Positions 1 to 6,575 are shown, counted from the stretch's first letter. The stretch is 8,467 nucleotides of DNA from Betaproteobacteria bacterium (GCA_022601315.1 JAHZIU010000020.1:1-8467), one strand, 5' to 3'. Made by a program: numbers and translations. Notes: a model not told the origin generated them from the sequence alone.

Positions 1-421
1 CTTGCATTTGCGTTGCATTTGCAAGTTGCGCTTGGGGCAATAGTCCACGAGTATCACCTAACTCGAAATAGAGGAAAACAGCGGCAAGCGGAAATGTCAT
101 TGTGATAACCGTTGACATTGCTATATTATAAATTTTTTTGGTTTTTCTTTTTTTGCTGATAGCTTCACCCTCACTTTCAGGAATATCTAGCAACATGCGT
201 TGCTGTAGTTCCTGTTTACTTTGATTGTATTGTTCCTGACTCAAAATATCATTTTGCAAGTCTCTATCAAGCTCAACCAATTGATCGCGATATACAGTCA
301 CATTGACTAAATCATGATCTACACCTGCTTCTTCATCATTTCTATTCCTTAACAAAGTAGGAACAATAAATAACAAAGCAGTTACAATAAAAATACCGGA
401 AATAATCCAGAATGACGTCAT
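1..421 (-). CDS. ccmI: Cytochrome c maturation protein CcmI (CycH), N-terminal part
   Basis: Partial gene: the ATG is at 421-419 and the reading frame runs open off the window start, giving 140 residues. CcmI is the membrane-anchored apocytochrome c chaperone of the heme ligation complex and works with CcmF and CcmH. Visible: a first membrane helix at about residues 4-23, a cytoplasmic loop (about 25-96) with a probable coiled coil at about 41-80 containing the family-typical pattern YRDQLVELDRDL followed by LSQEQY, a basic stretch (about 90-97), then a second membrane helix at about 98-118. The periplasmic TPR domain expected after this lies outside the window. A good ribosome binding site (AGAAGG, 9 nt before the ATG) supports the start. 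It lies 15 nt downstream of ccmH and is probably co-transcribed with it. Identification is firm by motif and position; the full length cannot be judged. Confidence 0.93.
   Translation of the reverse strand, partial: MTSFWIISGIFIVTALLFIVPTLLRNRNDEEAGVDHDLVNVTVYRDQLVELDRDLQNDILSQEQYNQSKQELQQRMLLDIPESEGEAISKKRKTKKIYNIAMSTVITMTFPLAAVFLYFELGDTRGLLPQAQLANATQMQ
2..22. repeat. 10-bp direct repeat TTGCATTTGC, 1-bp spacer
   Basis: TTGCATTTGC occurs at 2-11 and again at 13-22, giving an 11-bp period. It lies within the ccmI coding region, where it encodes the Ala/Gln-rich stretch just after the second membrane helix. It may be an imperfect repeat-derived linker; whether it continues cannot be seen because the window ends here. 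Confidence 0.5.
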
Positions 422-436
422 ACGTTATAACCTTCT

Positions 437-982
437 TTATTTGTTTTCTTCATTCAGCATAGCCTCAACTTTTTTACGTTGCACTTCTGACAGTGTCACT
501 TCTTCAATCTGCACACGACGTTTCTTGATATAAGAAATCAAAAACCATACGCCCAAAACAAATAGAATTAGTGGGCCGAACCATAAGAGTATTGTCGTTG
601 GTTTCATAGGCGGATTGTAAAGTACAAAATCGCCATATCGATCAACCAAGAATTCGATAATCTCCGCATCCGTTTTATTGGCTTGAATTTGTTCACGGAT
701 TTCACGCCGCATATCATTAGAAAAATCCGCACGAGACTCTGCAATAGATTCATTTTGACAAACCAAACAACGCAAATCTTCAGTAAGCGCTATCATTCTT
801 TTTTCTACTTCAGGGTCTTCAGCTACTGGAATAGCTTGAGGGCTGCTTTGGTCAACTTGTTGTGACATTGCCAGTCCAGGAATCAACAGTACTAATAAAA
901 GCAGCACAGTTACGCTATATAACCTACTTACAAGGCTAAATTTGATAGTCTTGTAAAATAAATTGCTTACTAACCGTGTCAT
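437..982 (-). CDS. ccmH: Cytochrome c maturation protein CcmH (short, CcmH/CycL type)
   Basis: Membrane-anchored periplasmic thiol oxidoreductase that, with CcmG, reduces the apocytochrome CXXCH cysteines and belongs to the CcmF-CcmH-CcmI heme ligation complex. The protein is 181 residues. It has a hydrophobic signal or anchor segment at about 24-38, the hallmark LRCLVCQN motif with redox cysteines C72 and C75, the conserved helical-bundle region ending in RYGDFVLYNPP (about 115-125), and one C-terminal membrane helix at about 129-151 followed by a basic cytoplasmic tail. It lacks the TPR extension found in E. coli CcmH; that role falls to the separate ccmI next door. The ATG shares its A with the TAA stop of ccmG (TAATG), and AGAGG lies 8 nt upstream inside ccmG. 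The N-terminal stretch before the hydrophobic core is long (about 23 residues), so a later start is possible, but the SD supports this one. Confidence 0.95.
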   Translation of the reverse strand: MTRLVSNLFYKTIKFSLVSRLYSVTVLLLLVLLIPGLAMSQQVDQSSPQAIPVAEDPEVEKRMIALTEDLRCLVCQNESIAESRADFSNDMRREIREQIQANKTDAEIIEFLVDRYGDFVLYNPPMKPTTILLWFGPLILFVLGVWFLISYIKKRRVQIEEVTLSEVQRKKVEAMLNEENK

Positions 983-1509
983 TATGCTTGCCTCTGAAGT
1001 TCAATGATCAGCGGAATAATCGTTTCTTCCATTGATTTGACAGTAACCGGGCCAATTTGTTTATGTCTGATGATACCTTGCTTATCAATTACATAGGTTT
1101 CTGGAACACCATAAACACCATAATCAATCCCAACTCTTCCTTCTGGGTCGACAACACTAACTTCATACGGATCTCCGTACTGTCTCAACCATTGCATTGC
1201 AGTCGCGCTCTCGTCTTTATAGTTCAGACCATATACCGGTACCAAACCAGAATTAGCTAGCTGCACCAAAAGTGGATGTTCATCACGACAAGCGACACAC
1301 CACGAAGCCCAAACATTTAACAACCATACTTTTCCCATATTATCTTTGGACGATAATATTTTTTCGGGCGCATGCAGTTGACTTAATTCAAATTCAGGTG
1401 CCGGTTTATCAATCAATGGTGATGGTACCTGACGCGGATTTAATGAAAGACCCGCAAATAAGAACACAGCCAATACCATAAAAACAATTAATGGCATTAA
1501 ATATCGCAT
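982..1509 (-). CDS. ccmG: Thiol:disulfide interchange protein CcmG/DsbE
   Basis: Periplasmic, membrane-tethered thioredoxin-like reductant that passes electrons (in the family, from DsbD or CcdA) to CcmH and apocytochrome c. At 175 residues it has usual family length. An N-terminal anchor helix spans about 3-22, then a thioredoxin fold with the active site WASWCVAC (C71 and C74), the following acidic segment RDEHP, the family-typical GLNYKDE (94-100), and the cis-proline loop GVYGVPETYVID with P136. The ATG overlaps the ccmF stop by one base (TAATG) and is preceded by GAGG 8 nt upstream, so expression is probably translationally coupled to ccmF. All residues needed for redox activity are present. 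No DsbD or CcdA gene is in the window. Confidence 0.96.
   Translation of the reverse strand: MRYLMPLIVFMVLAVFLFAGLSLNPRQVPSPLIDKPAPEFELSQLHAPEKILSSKDNMGKVWLLNVWASWCVACRDEHPLLVQLANSGLVPVYGLNYKDESATAMQWLRQYGDPYEVSVVDPEGRVGIDYGVYGVPETYVIDKQGIIRHKQIGPVTVKSMEETIIPLIIELQRQA
1337..1364 (+). terminator. Terminator-like hairpin plus T run, opposite strand inside ccmG
   Basis: ATATTATC (1337-1344) and GATAATAT (1352-1359) form a perfect 8-bp inverted repeat with a 7-nt loop, followed on the plus strand by TTTTT (1360-1364). Read on the plus strand this has the shape of an intrinsic terminator, and it would stop transcription antisense to ccm. The stem is almost all A/T with one G-C pair, so it is weak, and on the coding (minus) strand it is simply codons for residues around 49-57 of CcmG. 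Chance is a real possibility. Confidence 0.2.
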
Positions 1510-3572
1510 TATACTTTCCTCGTCTCCGTTGCCATTGCGGGATTGCTAGCCACTGCTGAGGCTGGCACCTCTGCAGCATCGGCAGGTTCTTCCGCTTCCG
1601 CTTTCTCTTCCTGCTTCATAACAACTTCATCTTTTTTACGAATTTTCAAACGATAGCGCTTATCTGATACGGCTAAGAAACCGCCAATCACCATTAACAA
1701 GCAACCCAACCAAATCCAATCAACAAATGGTTTGTGATAAGCACGAACCACCCATGCATCATTGGCTAATGGCTCACCCAGGGCTACATATAAATCCCTA
1801 AGAAAACCCGTATCAATTGCAGCTTCAGTCATGGTCATGCCAGATGCGTTATAGGTACGCTTTTCAGGATGTAAATTTCTTAGGAACTCCCCATTCTTAA
1901 ATACAGCAATATCGCCGCGTATTCCTTGGTAGTTTGGTCCAACATAATCACTGACACCATTAAATTGGAAGCTGTATCCACCAACTTCCACTTGGCTACC
2001 AACATCCATCCGCACATCTTGTTCGGTCTCATAACCGTTCACTAGCGTGACGCCGATAATGAATACAGCCACACCGATATGCGCACAATGCATACCGTAG
2101 TAGCTTCTTGATTGTCTAGCTAATTTAGCGAATAAACCACCGTGACCGCTATTACTTAAACGATGCTTCAGATTGACAAAAGCACTAACAATCACCCAAA
2201 AAGCTAACAATAGACCAAAACTAACAAGCGGTTTCCATTCACCCATAAAATACGGCATGATCAATGCAGTTACCACACTCACACCAAATGCCCAGCGTAG
2301 ACGCACTACTAGTGTTGGCAAGCTCATCTGCTTCCAACGTGAAATTGGACCGATGCCCATCAGGAATATTGCTGGCGTCATCAGTGGCACAAATACCGCT
2401 TCAAAATACGGTGGGCCAACAGATAGTTTTCCAAGATCCAATGAGTCAATAATCAGCGGATAAAGCGTTCCGAGCATAACACTACCTGCAGCAACCAATA
2501 ACAATATATTATTTGCGAGCAGGAGTGATTCGCGAGACAACAAATCAAACTTTCCACCTAGCCCAACTTTTGGCGCTCTCCAGGCAAATAACAAGAGCGA
2601 AAAAACCATTACCACAACCAGGAAACCCAGGATAAAGATACCACGCTCAGGATCAGTAGCGAAAGCATGTACAGAAGTCAGCACACCCGATCTCACCAAG
2701 AATGTACCAAGTAAACATAATGCAAATGTACAAATTGCTAATAAAACTGTCCAGCTTTTGAAACTGCCACGTTTTTCAGTAACCGCTAATGAATGAACCA
2801 ATGCCGTACCCACAATCCATGGCATAAATGACGCGTTCTCAACTGGATCCCAAAACCACCAGCCACCCCAACCTAATTCATAATAAGCCCACCAGCTTCC
2901 GAGCATAATACCAATGGTTAAGAATGCCCAAGCAACGGTTGTCCATGGGCGAGACCAGCGTGCCCAGGTTGCATCCAGTTTACCACTCAATAGCGCAGCA
3001 ATTGCGAAAGCAAAAGCAACTGAAAAACCAACATACCCCATATACAACATCGGCGGATGAATTACCATGCCAGGATCTTGTAACAGGGGATTCAAGTCAC
3101 TGCCTTCAATTGCCGCCGGCAAAAGACGGTCAAAAGGGTTGGATGTAAACAACATGAATAATAAAAAACCCACACTCACAAGCCCTAAAACACCCAATAC
3201 TCGAGCCACCATTTCGTCTGGTAACTGCTTGCTAAACACACTCACAGCAACAGACCATCCTGCTAGCATTAATACCCACAGTAATAACGATCCTTCATGC
3301 GAGCCCCATGTTGCTGCTACTCTGTATTGAAATGGCAACTCTGTATTAGAGTTAGTAGCCACATTCAGTACAGAGAAATCACTAGTAACAAAGGAATACG
3401 CAAGGCACGAAAATGCAATGAATATAAACACGAATTGCCCCTGCACCACCGGCCTTGCTAAGGCTATCCAAGAAGGAATACCACGTGCCGCACCAATTAT
3501 AGGCAACGTTCCTTGTGTTATAGCTAATAAGAGCGCGAGAATTAGAGCGAAATTACCGATTTCTGGAATCAT
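1509..3572 (-). CDS. ccmF: Heme lyase subunit CcmF
   Basis: Large polytopic inner-membrane protein that takes heme from holo-CcmE and catalyses thioether attachment to apocytochrome c. The protein has 687 residues, slightly longer than the usual 640-660. The start MIPEIGNFAL matches the typical CcmF N-terminus. The heme-handling WWD domain is clear (WGGWWFWDPVENASFMPW, 235-252), flanked by periplasmic histidines H173 (in IHPPMLYMGY) and H302 (in TSVHAFATDPERG); H260 and H498 (in MHCAHIG) are at the positions of the membrane histidines that ligate the structural heme b. Multiple membrane helices run through about 500, then a periplasmic domain (about 515-610) and a last helix at about 617-635. 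The C-terminus (about 643-687) is a Lys then Glu/Ala-rich tail. No clear Shine-Dalgarno precedes the ATG. It begins 84 nt after ccmE and ends in a TAATG overlap with ccmG. Confidence 0.97.
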   Translation of the reverse strand: MIPEIGNFALILALLLAITQGTLPIIGAARGIPSWIALARPVVQGQFVFIFIAFSCLAYSFVTSDFSVLNVATNSNTELPFQYRVAATWGSHEGSLLLWVLMLAGWSVAVSVFSKQLPDEMVARVLGVLGLVSVGFLLFMLFTSNPFDRLLPAAIEGSDLNPLLQDPGMVIHPPMLYMGYVGFSVAFAFAIAALLSGKLDATWARWSRPWTTVAWAFLTIGIMLGSWWAYYELGWGGWWFWDPVENASFMPWIVGTALVHSLAVTEKRGSFKSWTVLLAICTFALCLLGTFLVRSGVLTSVHAFATDPERGIFILGFLVVVMVFSLLLFAWRAPKVGLGGKFDLLSRESLLLANNILLLVAAGSVMLGTLYPLIIDSLDLGKLSVGPPYFEAVFVPLMTPAIFLMGIGPISRWKQMSLPTLVVRLRWAFGVSVVTALIMPYFMGEWKPLVSFGLLLAFWVIVSAFVNLKHRLSNSGHGGLFAKLARQSRSYYGMHCAHIGVAVFIIGVTLVNGYETEQDVRMDVGSQVEVGGYSFQFNGVSDYVGPNYQGIRGDIAVFKNGEFLRNLHPEKRTYNASGMTMTEAAIDTGFLRDLYVALGEPLANDAWVVRAYHKPFVDWIWLGCLLMVIGGFLAVSDKRYRLKIRKKDEVVMKQEEKAEAEEPADAAEVPASAVASNPAMATETRKV

Positions 3573-3580
3573 GATTTTAG

Positions 3581-3609
3581 AATATAAGTTAATGGTTATA
3601 GAGCAACAA
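3581..3609 (-). promoter_or_regulatory. Possible internal promoter before ccmF
   Basis: On the minus strand, TTGTTG (3609-3604) and TATATT (3586-3581) are separated by 17 nt. The -10 matches 5 of 6 consensus positions and the -35 only 3 of 6. The -10 ends 8 nt before the ccmF ATG, so a transcript would be leaderless or nearly so; this would fit the absence of a visible ribosome binding site. The rest of the 84-nt ccmE-ccmF gap (3573-3656) shows only a 5-bp CATTT/AAATG hairpin. In AT-rich DNA such matches arise by chance, hence low confidence. Confidence 0.2.
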
Positions 3610-3656
3610 CCAAGAGTTTATCTGGAAATACACATTTATGAAATGAATCTCAATCT

Positions 3657-4106
3657 TTATTGGGCTAAGGATGCCTTCTGTGCTTTCGCTGCTTGCTCTA
3701 GCGCTTCTGCAGCTTCGGGTGGCATATAATTTTCATCATGTTTTGCCAATACTTCATCTGCTTGAAAAACACCATTAGCTGCTAATTTTCCCTGCGCAAC
3801 AACACCTTTCCCTTCTTTGAACAAATCGGGAAGAATTCCTGTATATACAACCGGAATAACTTCTGCTGTATCAGTAACAGCAAATTTTACTCTTGTACTG
3901 TCATCTTCTCGTTGAATACTGCCCATCTCAACGAGTCCACCAATACGAAAACTCTTTCCAACTGGCGCCTCATTTGCCATGACCTGAGTAGGACTAAAGA
4001 AAAACACCAGATTACTTTGAAATGCATTTAGTACCAATATTGCTGCAACGCTCAGTGCAGTAACGCCTGCAGCTATCGCTGCAAGTTTCTTATGACGTGG
4101 TTTCAT
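3657..4106 (-). CDS. ccmE: Periplasmic heme chaperone CcmE
   Basis: Membrane-anchored OB-fold protein that binds heme covalently through a histidine and carries it from CcmCD to CcmF. At 149 residues it is of usual length. It has a short basic cytoplasmic start, one membrane helix at about 9-27, the OB-fold beta barrel (about 38-120, including [12 protein letters not shown] and [11 protein letters not shown]), and the hallmark [12 protein letters not shown] where H123 is the heme-attaching histidine and Y127 the axial-ligand tyrosine. The tail after 130 is Ala/Glu-rich and probably flexible, as in the family. Its ATG lies inside the end of ccmD (17-nt overlap); the nearest SD-like string is AGAG, weak, so coupling to ccmD translation is likely. 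Confidence 0.97.
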   Translation of the reverse strand: MKPRHKKLAAIAAGVTALSVAAILVLNAFQSNLVFFFSPTQVMANEAPVGKSFRIGGLVEMGSIQREDDSTRVKFAVTDTAEVIPVVYTGILPDLFKEGKGVVAQGKLAANGVFQADEVLAKHDENYMPPEAAEALEQAAKAQKASLAQ

Positions 4107-4287
4107 TATCTGTCTCTTTTTTATTTGAGTCGTGAATCAGACCATAATGTTTATCTAAAGTTCTTCGACGATTTGAAATTAACAGTACCTCACCGATAAC
4201 ACAAGCAAAAGTCACAATATATGAACCCCAGACATAGACACCATAGCCACCCATAGCAAAAAACTCTGACCAACTCTCCCAAATCAT
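4090..4287 (-). CDS. ccmD: Heme exporter accessory protein CcmD
   Basis: Small membrane protein that associates with CcmC and CcmAB and helps release heme-loaded CcmE. The protein has 65 residues, with the family-defining N-terminal pattern [16 protein letters not shown] (about 8-23), a single membrane helix at about 16-38, a positive-inside arginine cluster RRR (40-42) and a hydrophilic cytoplasmic tail. The start codon overlaps the ccmC stop as ATGA, and a strong SD (AAGGAGG, 7 nt upstream) sits within the end of ccmC. The downstream end overlaps ccmE by 17 nt. Such short genes are often missed, but the motif and position make this one secure. Confidence 0.95.
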   Translation of the reverse strand: MIWESWSEFFAMGGYGVYVWGSYIVTFACVIGEVLLISNRRRTLDKHYGLIHDSNKKETDNETTS

Positions 4288-5030
4288 CGCGCTGCCTCCT
4301 TCTTTCTTAACTCAGCGACCCATGCTGTGTGACTTTCCCGTTCTAGAATAATGACACGCACACGTTTTAATATTACAGCAATAGAATACATCCAGCTTGC
4401 AAATACCATAATAAGCATGCCTGTCAACATTGTTGTTGCCATAGCCGGAGCCTGATTAAGACTAACAGAGGCGCCTTGATGCAGTGTATTCCACCATTGT
4501 ACTGAGAAATAAATAATCGGAATATTCACTACACCCACTAAAGCGAGAATAGCACCTGCTTTATCTGCTCTTCGCGGATCATCAATCGCAGCTTGCAAAG
4601 ACATAAAACCAATATACAGAAACAACAAGATCAGTTCAGATGTCAATCGCGCATCCCACACCCACCATGTTCCCCACATTGGTTTACCCCAAAGTGCGCC
4701 AGTCCATAACGCCAAAAAAGTAAACATAGCACCAGTCGGTGCAATAGCAGTTGCCAACATAGAGGAAAGTCGTGTATTAAATGCAAGACCAATTCCAGCC
4801 CAGAATGCCATGACCAAATACAAAAACATCGACATCCAAGCTGCTGGAACATGGATAAAGATTATCCGATAAGCCTCACCCTGCTGGAAATCAGTAGGTG
4901 CAACAAAGAAACCAACATACATCCCTGCAATCAGCAGTACTACTGCTAGCCACATAAATATTGGTACCATTTTACCTGAAAGTGAATAAAAACTTGCAGG
5001 TGAAGAATATTTAAACCAGTTAATTGCCAT
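4284..5030 (-). CDS. ccmC: Heme exporter/heme handling protein CcmC
   Basis: Inner-membrane protein with six helices that presents heme to CcmE at the periplasmic face and is needed for covalent heme binding to CcmE. The 248 residues match family length. The WWD domain reads WGKPMWGTWWVWDARLTSE (114-132), and the two essential periplasmic histidines are present at H60 (in IIFIHVPAAW) and H184 (in WWNTLHQG), matching the E. coli positions. The C-terminal tail is charged (KKEAAR). No Shine-Dalgarno is visible before the ATG. Instead a 13-codon ORF ends one base upstream, within a 205-nt AT-rich gap that separates ccmC from ccmB. The last codons carry the strong SD for ccmD. Confidence 0.97.
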   Translation of the reverse strand: MAINWFKYSSPASFYSLSGKMVPIFMWLAVVLLIAGMYVGFFVAPTDFQQGEAYRIIFIHVPAAWMSMFLYLVMAFWAGIGLAFNTRLSSMLATAIAPTGAMFTFLALWTGALWGKPMWGTWWVWDARLTSELILLFLYIGFMSLQAAIDDPRRADKAGAILALVGVVNIPIIYFSVQWWNTLHQGASVSLNQAPAMATTMLTGMLIMVFASWMYSIAVILKRVRVIILERESHTAWVAELRKKEAAR

Positions 5031-5063
5031 ATTAAATTTTATAATTCTTAATATTAAATTTTA
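5031..5063. repeat. 11-bp direct repeat ATTAAATTTTA before ccmC
   Basis: ATTAAATTTTA occurs at 5031-5041 and 5053-5063, a 22-bp period (about two helical turns), immediately upstream of the ccmC start codon. It could be an operator or only a product of the low G/C content. It overlaps the end of the small upstream ORF. Confidence 0.4.
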
Positions 5064-5073
5064 ATTCTTTCAT
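5032..5073 (-). CDS. Possible 13-residue upstream ORF before ccmC
   Basis: ATG at 5073-5071 opens a 13-codon frame (MKELKFNIKNYKI) ending in TAA at 5034-5032, one base before the ccmC ATG and in a different frame from it. Because ccmC has no visible ribosome binding site, a ribosome finishing this ORF could re-initiate on ccmC. The ORF itself has only AGAG about 3 nt before its ATG, which is poorly spaced. Random short ORFs are common in such DNA, so translation is unproven and no function is claimed for the peptide. Confidence 0.2.
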   Translation of the reverse strand: MKELKFNIKNYKI

Positions 5074-5220
5074 TTACTCTAAATTTTGTAGCCGCAATTC
5101 TATACTAAAAATAAACATCAACAATTGTTTTCTTTGAGAAGATTCAGTAAATTAAGAATTTCCAAAAATAAAAAATGCAACAAGAAAAAAGTATACTGTT
5201 TTCAGGCCAGCGATTCTTAA
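5044..5220. repeat. Three copies of ATTCTTAA / TTAAGAAT in the ccmB-ccmC gap
   Basis: The octamer occurs as ATTCTTAA at 5044-5051 and 5213-5220 and in inverse orientation as TTAAGAAT at 5152-5159. The last two form an inverted pair. Three exact copies in 205 bp exceed my rough chance expectation even for this AT-rich composition, but no known regulator site is recognised. Confidence 0.35.
5097..5124 (-). promoter_or_regulatory. Possible sigma70-type promoter for ccmC
   Basis: On the minus strand, TTGTTG (5124-5119) and TAGAAT (5102-5097) are separated by 16 nt. The -10 matches 5 of 6 consensus bases, the -35 only the TTG. It would start transcription near 5090, giving a leader of about 60 nt before ccmC that includes the 13-codon ORF. 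A perfect palindrome AACAATTGTT overlaps the -35. Plausible because the gap breaks the operon here, but unproven. Confidence 0.35.
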
Positions 5221-5235
5221 AAAACTAAGCTTCTC

Positions 5236-5895
5236 CTACTCCATAGATACCCGTAAAGATGCGGCTGTTGCCCAAGGCGCAAACACGAGTGAAACGAGTA
5301 AAAATGCGCCTAGTAGTGACAAATGTGCATCATAGCCAAGTTCAGCCATATTTGCTTCAACTGCACCTGATCCAAAAATGAGAACAGGAATATATAATGG
5401 CAAAACCAAAAGCGAAACCAGAACCCCTCCCCCTCGCAAGCCCAAAGTTAACGCCGCGCCAATTGCACCTATCAAGCTTAAAACAGGCGTCCCTAACAAT
5501 AAAGAAATAGTCAGCACAAAAAGTGCTTCTACGGGCAAATCATATTGAATGCCAAGAATCGGCGCCATTAACACCAACGGCACACCCGTCACCAACCAAT
5601 GTGCCAATGCTTTTCCAAGAACAAGTAACGACAACGAGTGCGGAGAAATCAACATCTGCTCTAAAGTGCCATCCAAATAATCACTAGAGAACATTCGCCC
5701 TAAAGATAACATTGAAGCTAATAATGCTGCGACCCAAACAACACCAGGAGCCATTGTCCGAAGCATATTCATTTCTGGCCCAACACTCAATGGAAACAAG
5801 CTGACAACGATAACGAAAAAAAACAACGTGGTAAAGACGTCAGAACGTCGACGCATAGCCAATAAGAGATCACGCTTGATTACCCACAAAAACAT
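5236..5895 (-). CDS. ccmB: Heme exporter membrane subunit CcmB
   Basis: Inner-membrane permease subunit of the CcmAB ABC transporter, which couples ATP hydrolysis to release of holo-CcmE from CcmCD. The 219 residues match the usual length of about 220, with six predicted membrane helices. Family motifs are present in order: FPLSVGPE (34-41), the coupling-type segment DGTLEQMLISP (75-85), LLGTPVLSLIGA (133-144), LRGGG (153-157) and LPLYIPVLIFG (165-175), then a final helix ending in ATAASLRVSME. The start lies one base after the ccmA stop (TGA, T, ATG), so coupled translation with ccmA is likely; SD is weak. It ends in TAG, before the long AT-rich gap to ccmC. Confidence 0.96.
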   Translation of the reverse strand: MFLWVIKRDLLLAMRRRSDVFTTLFFFVIVVSLFPLSVGPEMNMLRTMAPGVVWVAALLASMLSLGRMFSSDYLDGTLEQMLISPHSLSLLVLGKALAHWLVTGVPLVLMAPILGIQYDLPVEALFVLTISLLLGTPVLSLIGAIGAALTLGLRGGGVLVSLLVLPLYIPVLIFGSGAVEANMAELGYDAHLSLLGAFLLVSLVFAPWATAASLRVSME

Positions 5896-5896
5896 A

Positions 5897-6511
5897 TCAA
5901 GCCAATTGTAATTGTGTTGTTGATGCAGCAGTTACTTCTATTTCCTGGTGTGTCGTCATAATCACCATACCACCCTGCCCCAAATGCCTCTCCAGCAAGC
6001 CCTGCATTAACTTAACTGCAGAAACATCCAATGCTGCCAAAGGCTCATCCAAAATCCATAATTTTGTTTGACAGACTAGCAGTCGCGCTAGCGCCACGCG
6101 CCTACGCTGCCCCTGAGACAACACCTTTACTGGCAACGTTTCCCTTCCACTCAACCCCATATACTGGAGTGCTTCACGAGCTTCTGTTTCATTTATTTCT
6201 AAGCCCGCCAAGGCGCTAGAAATACGCAGATTTTCAACAACAGTAAGATCATCTTTAGTGCCACTTAAATGACCCATATAAGTCATAACAGAATAATACT
6301 CGCCACCTAATGAGCTAATTGCTGTGCCACACCATGATATCTCACCAAATGCAGGATTTGACAGCCCACACAACATACGTAGCATGCTAGTCTTACCACT
6401 ACCATTCGGACCAAGCACCAGCATTAAACCACCAGGTTCAAGAGAAAAACTAACATCTTTAAAAAGCCTGCGGTCTCCACGTACGCACACCAAATTACTT
6501 CCTTGCAGCAT
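5897..6511 (-). CDS. ccmA: Heme exporter ATP-binding subunit CcmA
   Basis: Cytoplasmic ABC ATPase partner of CcmB. At 204 residues it is a single compact nucleotide-binding domain of typical CcmA size. Walker A is GPNGSGKT (34-41), the signature is LSQGQ (131-135), Walker B is LWILDEP with catalytic E156, the D-loop is ALD (160-162) and the switch histidine is H188 in TTHQE. All ATPase residues are intact. It is the first gene of the ccm cluster, 112 nt downstream of truB, with a good promoter-like sequence in that gap. No Shine-Dalgarno is visible directly before the ATG; the ATG nonetheless matches the family N-terminus (MLQGSNLVCVRGDRRLF). Confidence 0.96.
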   Translation of the reverse strand: MLQGSNLVCVRGDRRLFKDVSFSLEPGGLMLVLGPNGSGKTSMLRMLCGLSNPAFGEISWCGTAISSLGGEYYSVMTYMGHLSGTKDDLTVVENLRISSALAGLEINETEAREALQYMGLSGRETLPVKVLSQGQRRRVALARLLVCQTKLWILDEPLAALDVSAVKLMQGLLERHLGQGGMVIMTTHQEIEVTAASTTQLQLA

Positions 6512-6545
6512 TGTTTTTATTAGTAGTAGGCAAAGTAAATATATG

Positions 6546-6575
6546 ATTATAACGCATTAGAAATATCTATGTCGC
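6546..6575 (-). promoter_or_regulatory. Probable sigma70 promoter of the ccm cluster
   Basis: On the minus strand, a perfect -10 hexamer TATAAT (6551-6546) is preceded by GCGACA (6575-6570; 4 of 6 to TTGACA) with an 18-nt spacer. Transcription would start near 6540, giving a leader of about 28 nt before ccmA. It lies in the 112-bp truB-ccmA gap, where a promoter is expected if ccm is expressed separately from the infB-rbfA-truB operon. The gap has no convincing terminator, so read-through from truB is also possible. Confidence 0.5.

Larger units (their letters stand above)
5031..5235. other. AT-rich intergenic gap between ccmB and ccmC
   Basis: This 205-bp non-coding stretch contains 47 G or C (about 23%), far below the flanking genes. 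It holds a candidate promoter, a candidate 13-codon ORF, an 11-bp direct repeat, and three copies of the octamer ATTCTTAA in mixed orientation, each listed separately. No G/C-rich hairpin that could be a strong terminator follows ccmB, so read-through from ccmAB is possible. Confidence 0.85.

Noticed and set aside
2173..3330. Several overlapping plus-strand open frames of 62-96 codons opposite ccmF
   Set aside because: All are antisense to the strongly conserved CcmF frame, overlap one another, and look like low-complexity by-products of membrane-protein codons.
3418..3729. 103-codon open frame on the plus strand spanning the ccmF start, the gap and the ccmE end
   Set aside because: It lies opposite two well-supported genes, its translation has no recognisable family features, and most of it is antisense to conserved CcmF sequence. 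It is a shadow frame.
4643..4852. 69-codon minus-strand frame inside ccmC
   Set aside because: It is in an alternative frame within the conserved WWD region of ccmC; its Cys/His/Trp-rich composition is the usual result of shifted membrane-protein codons.
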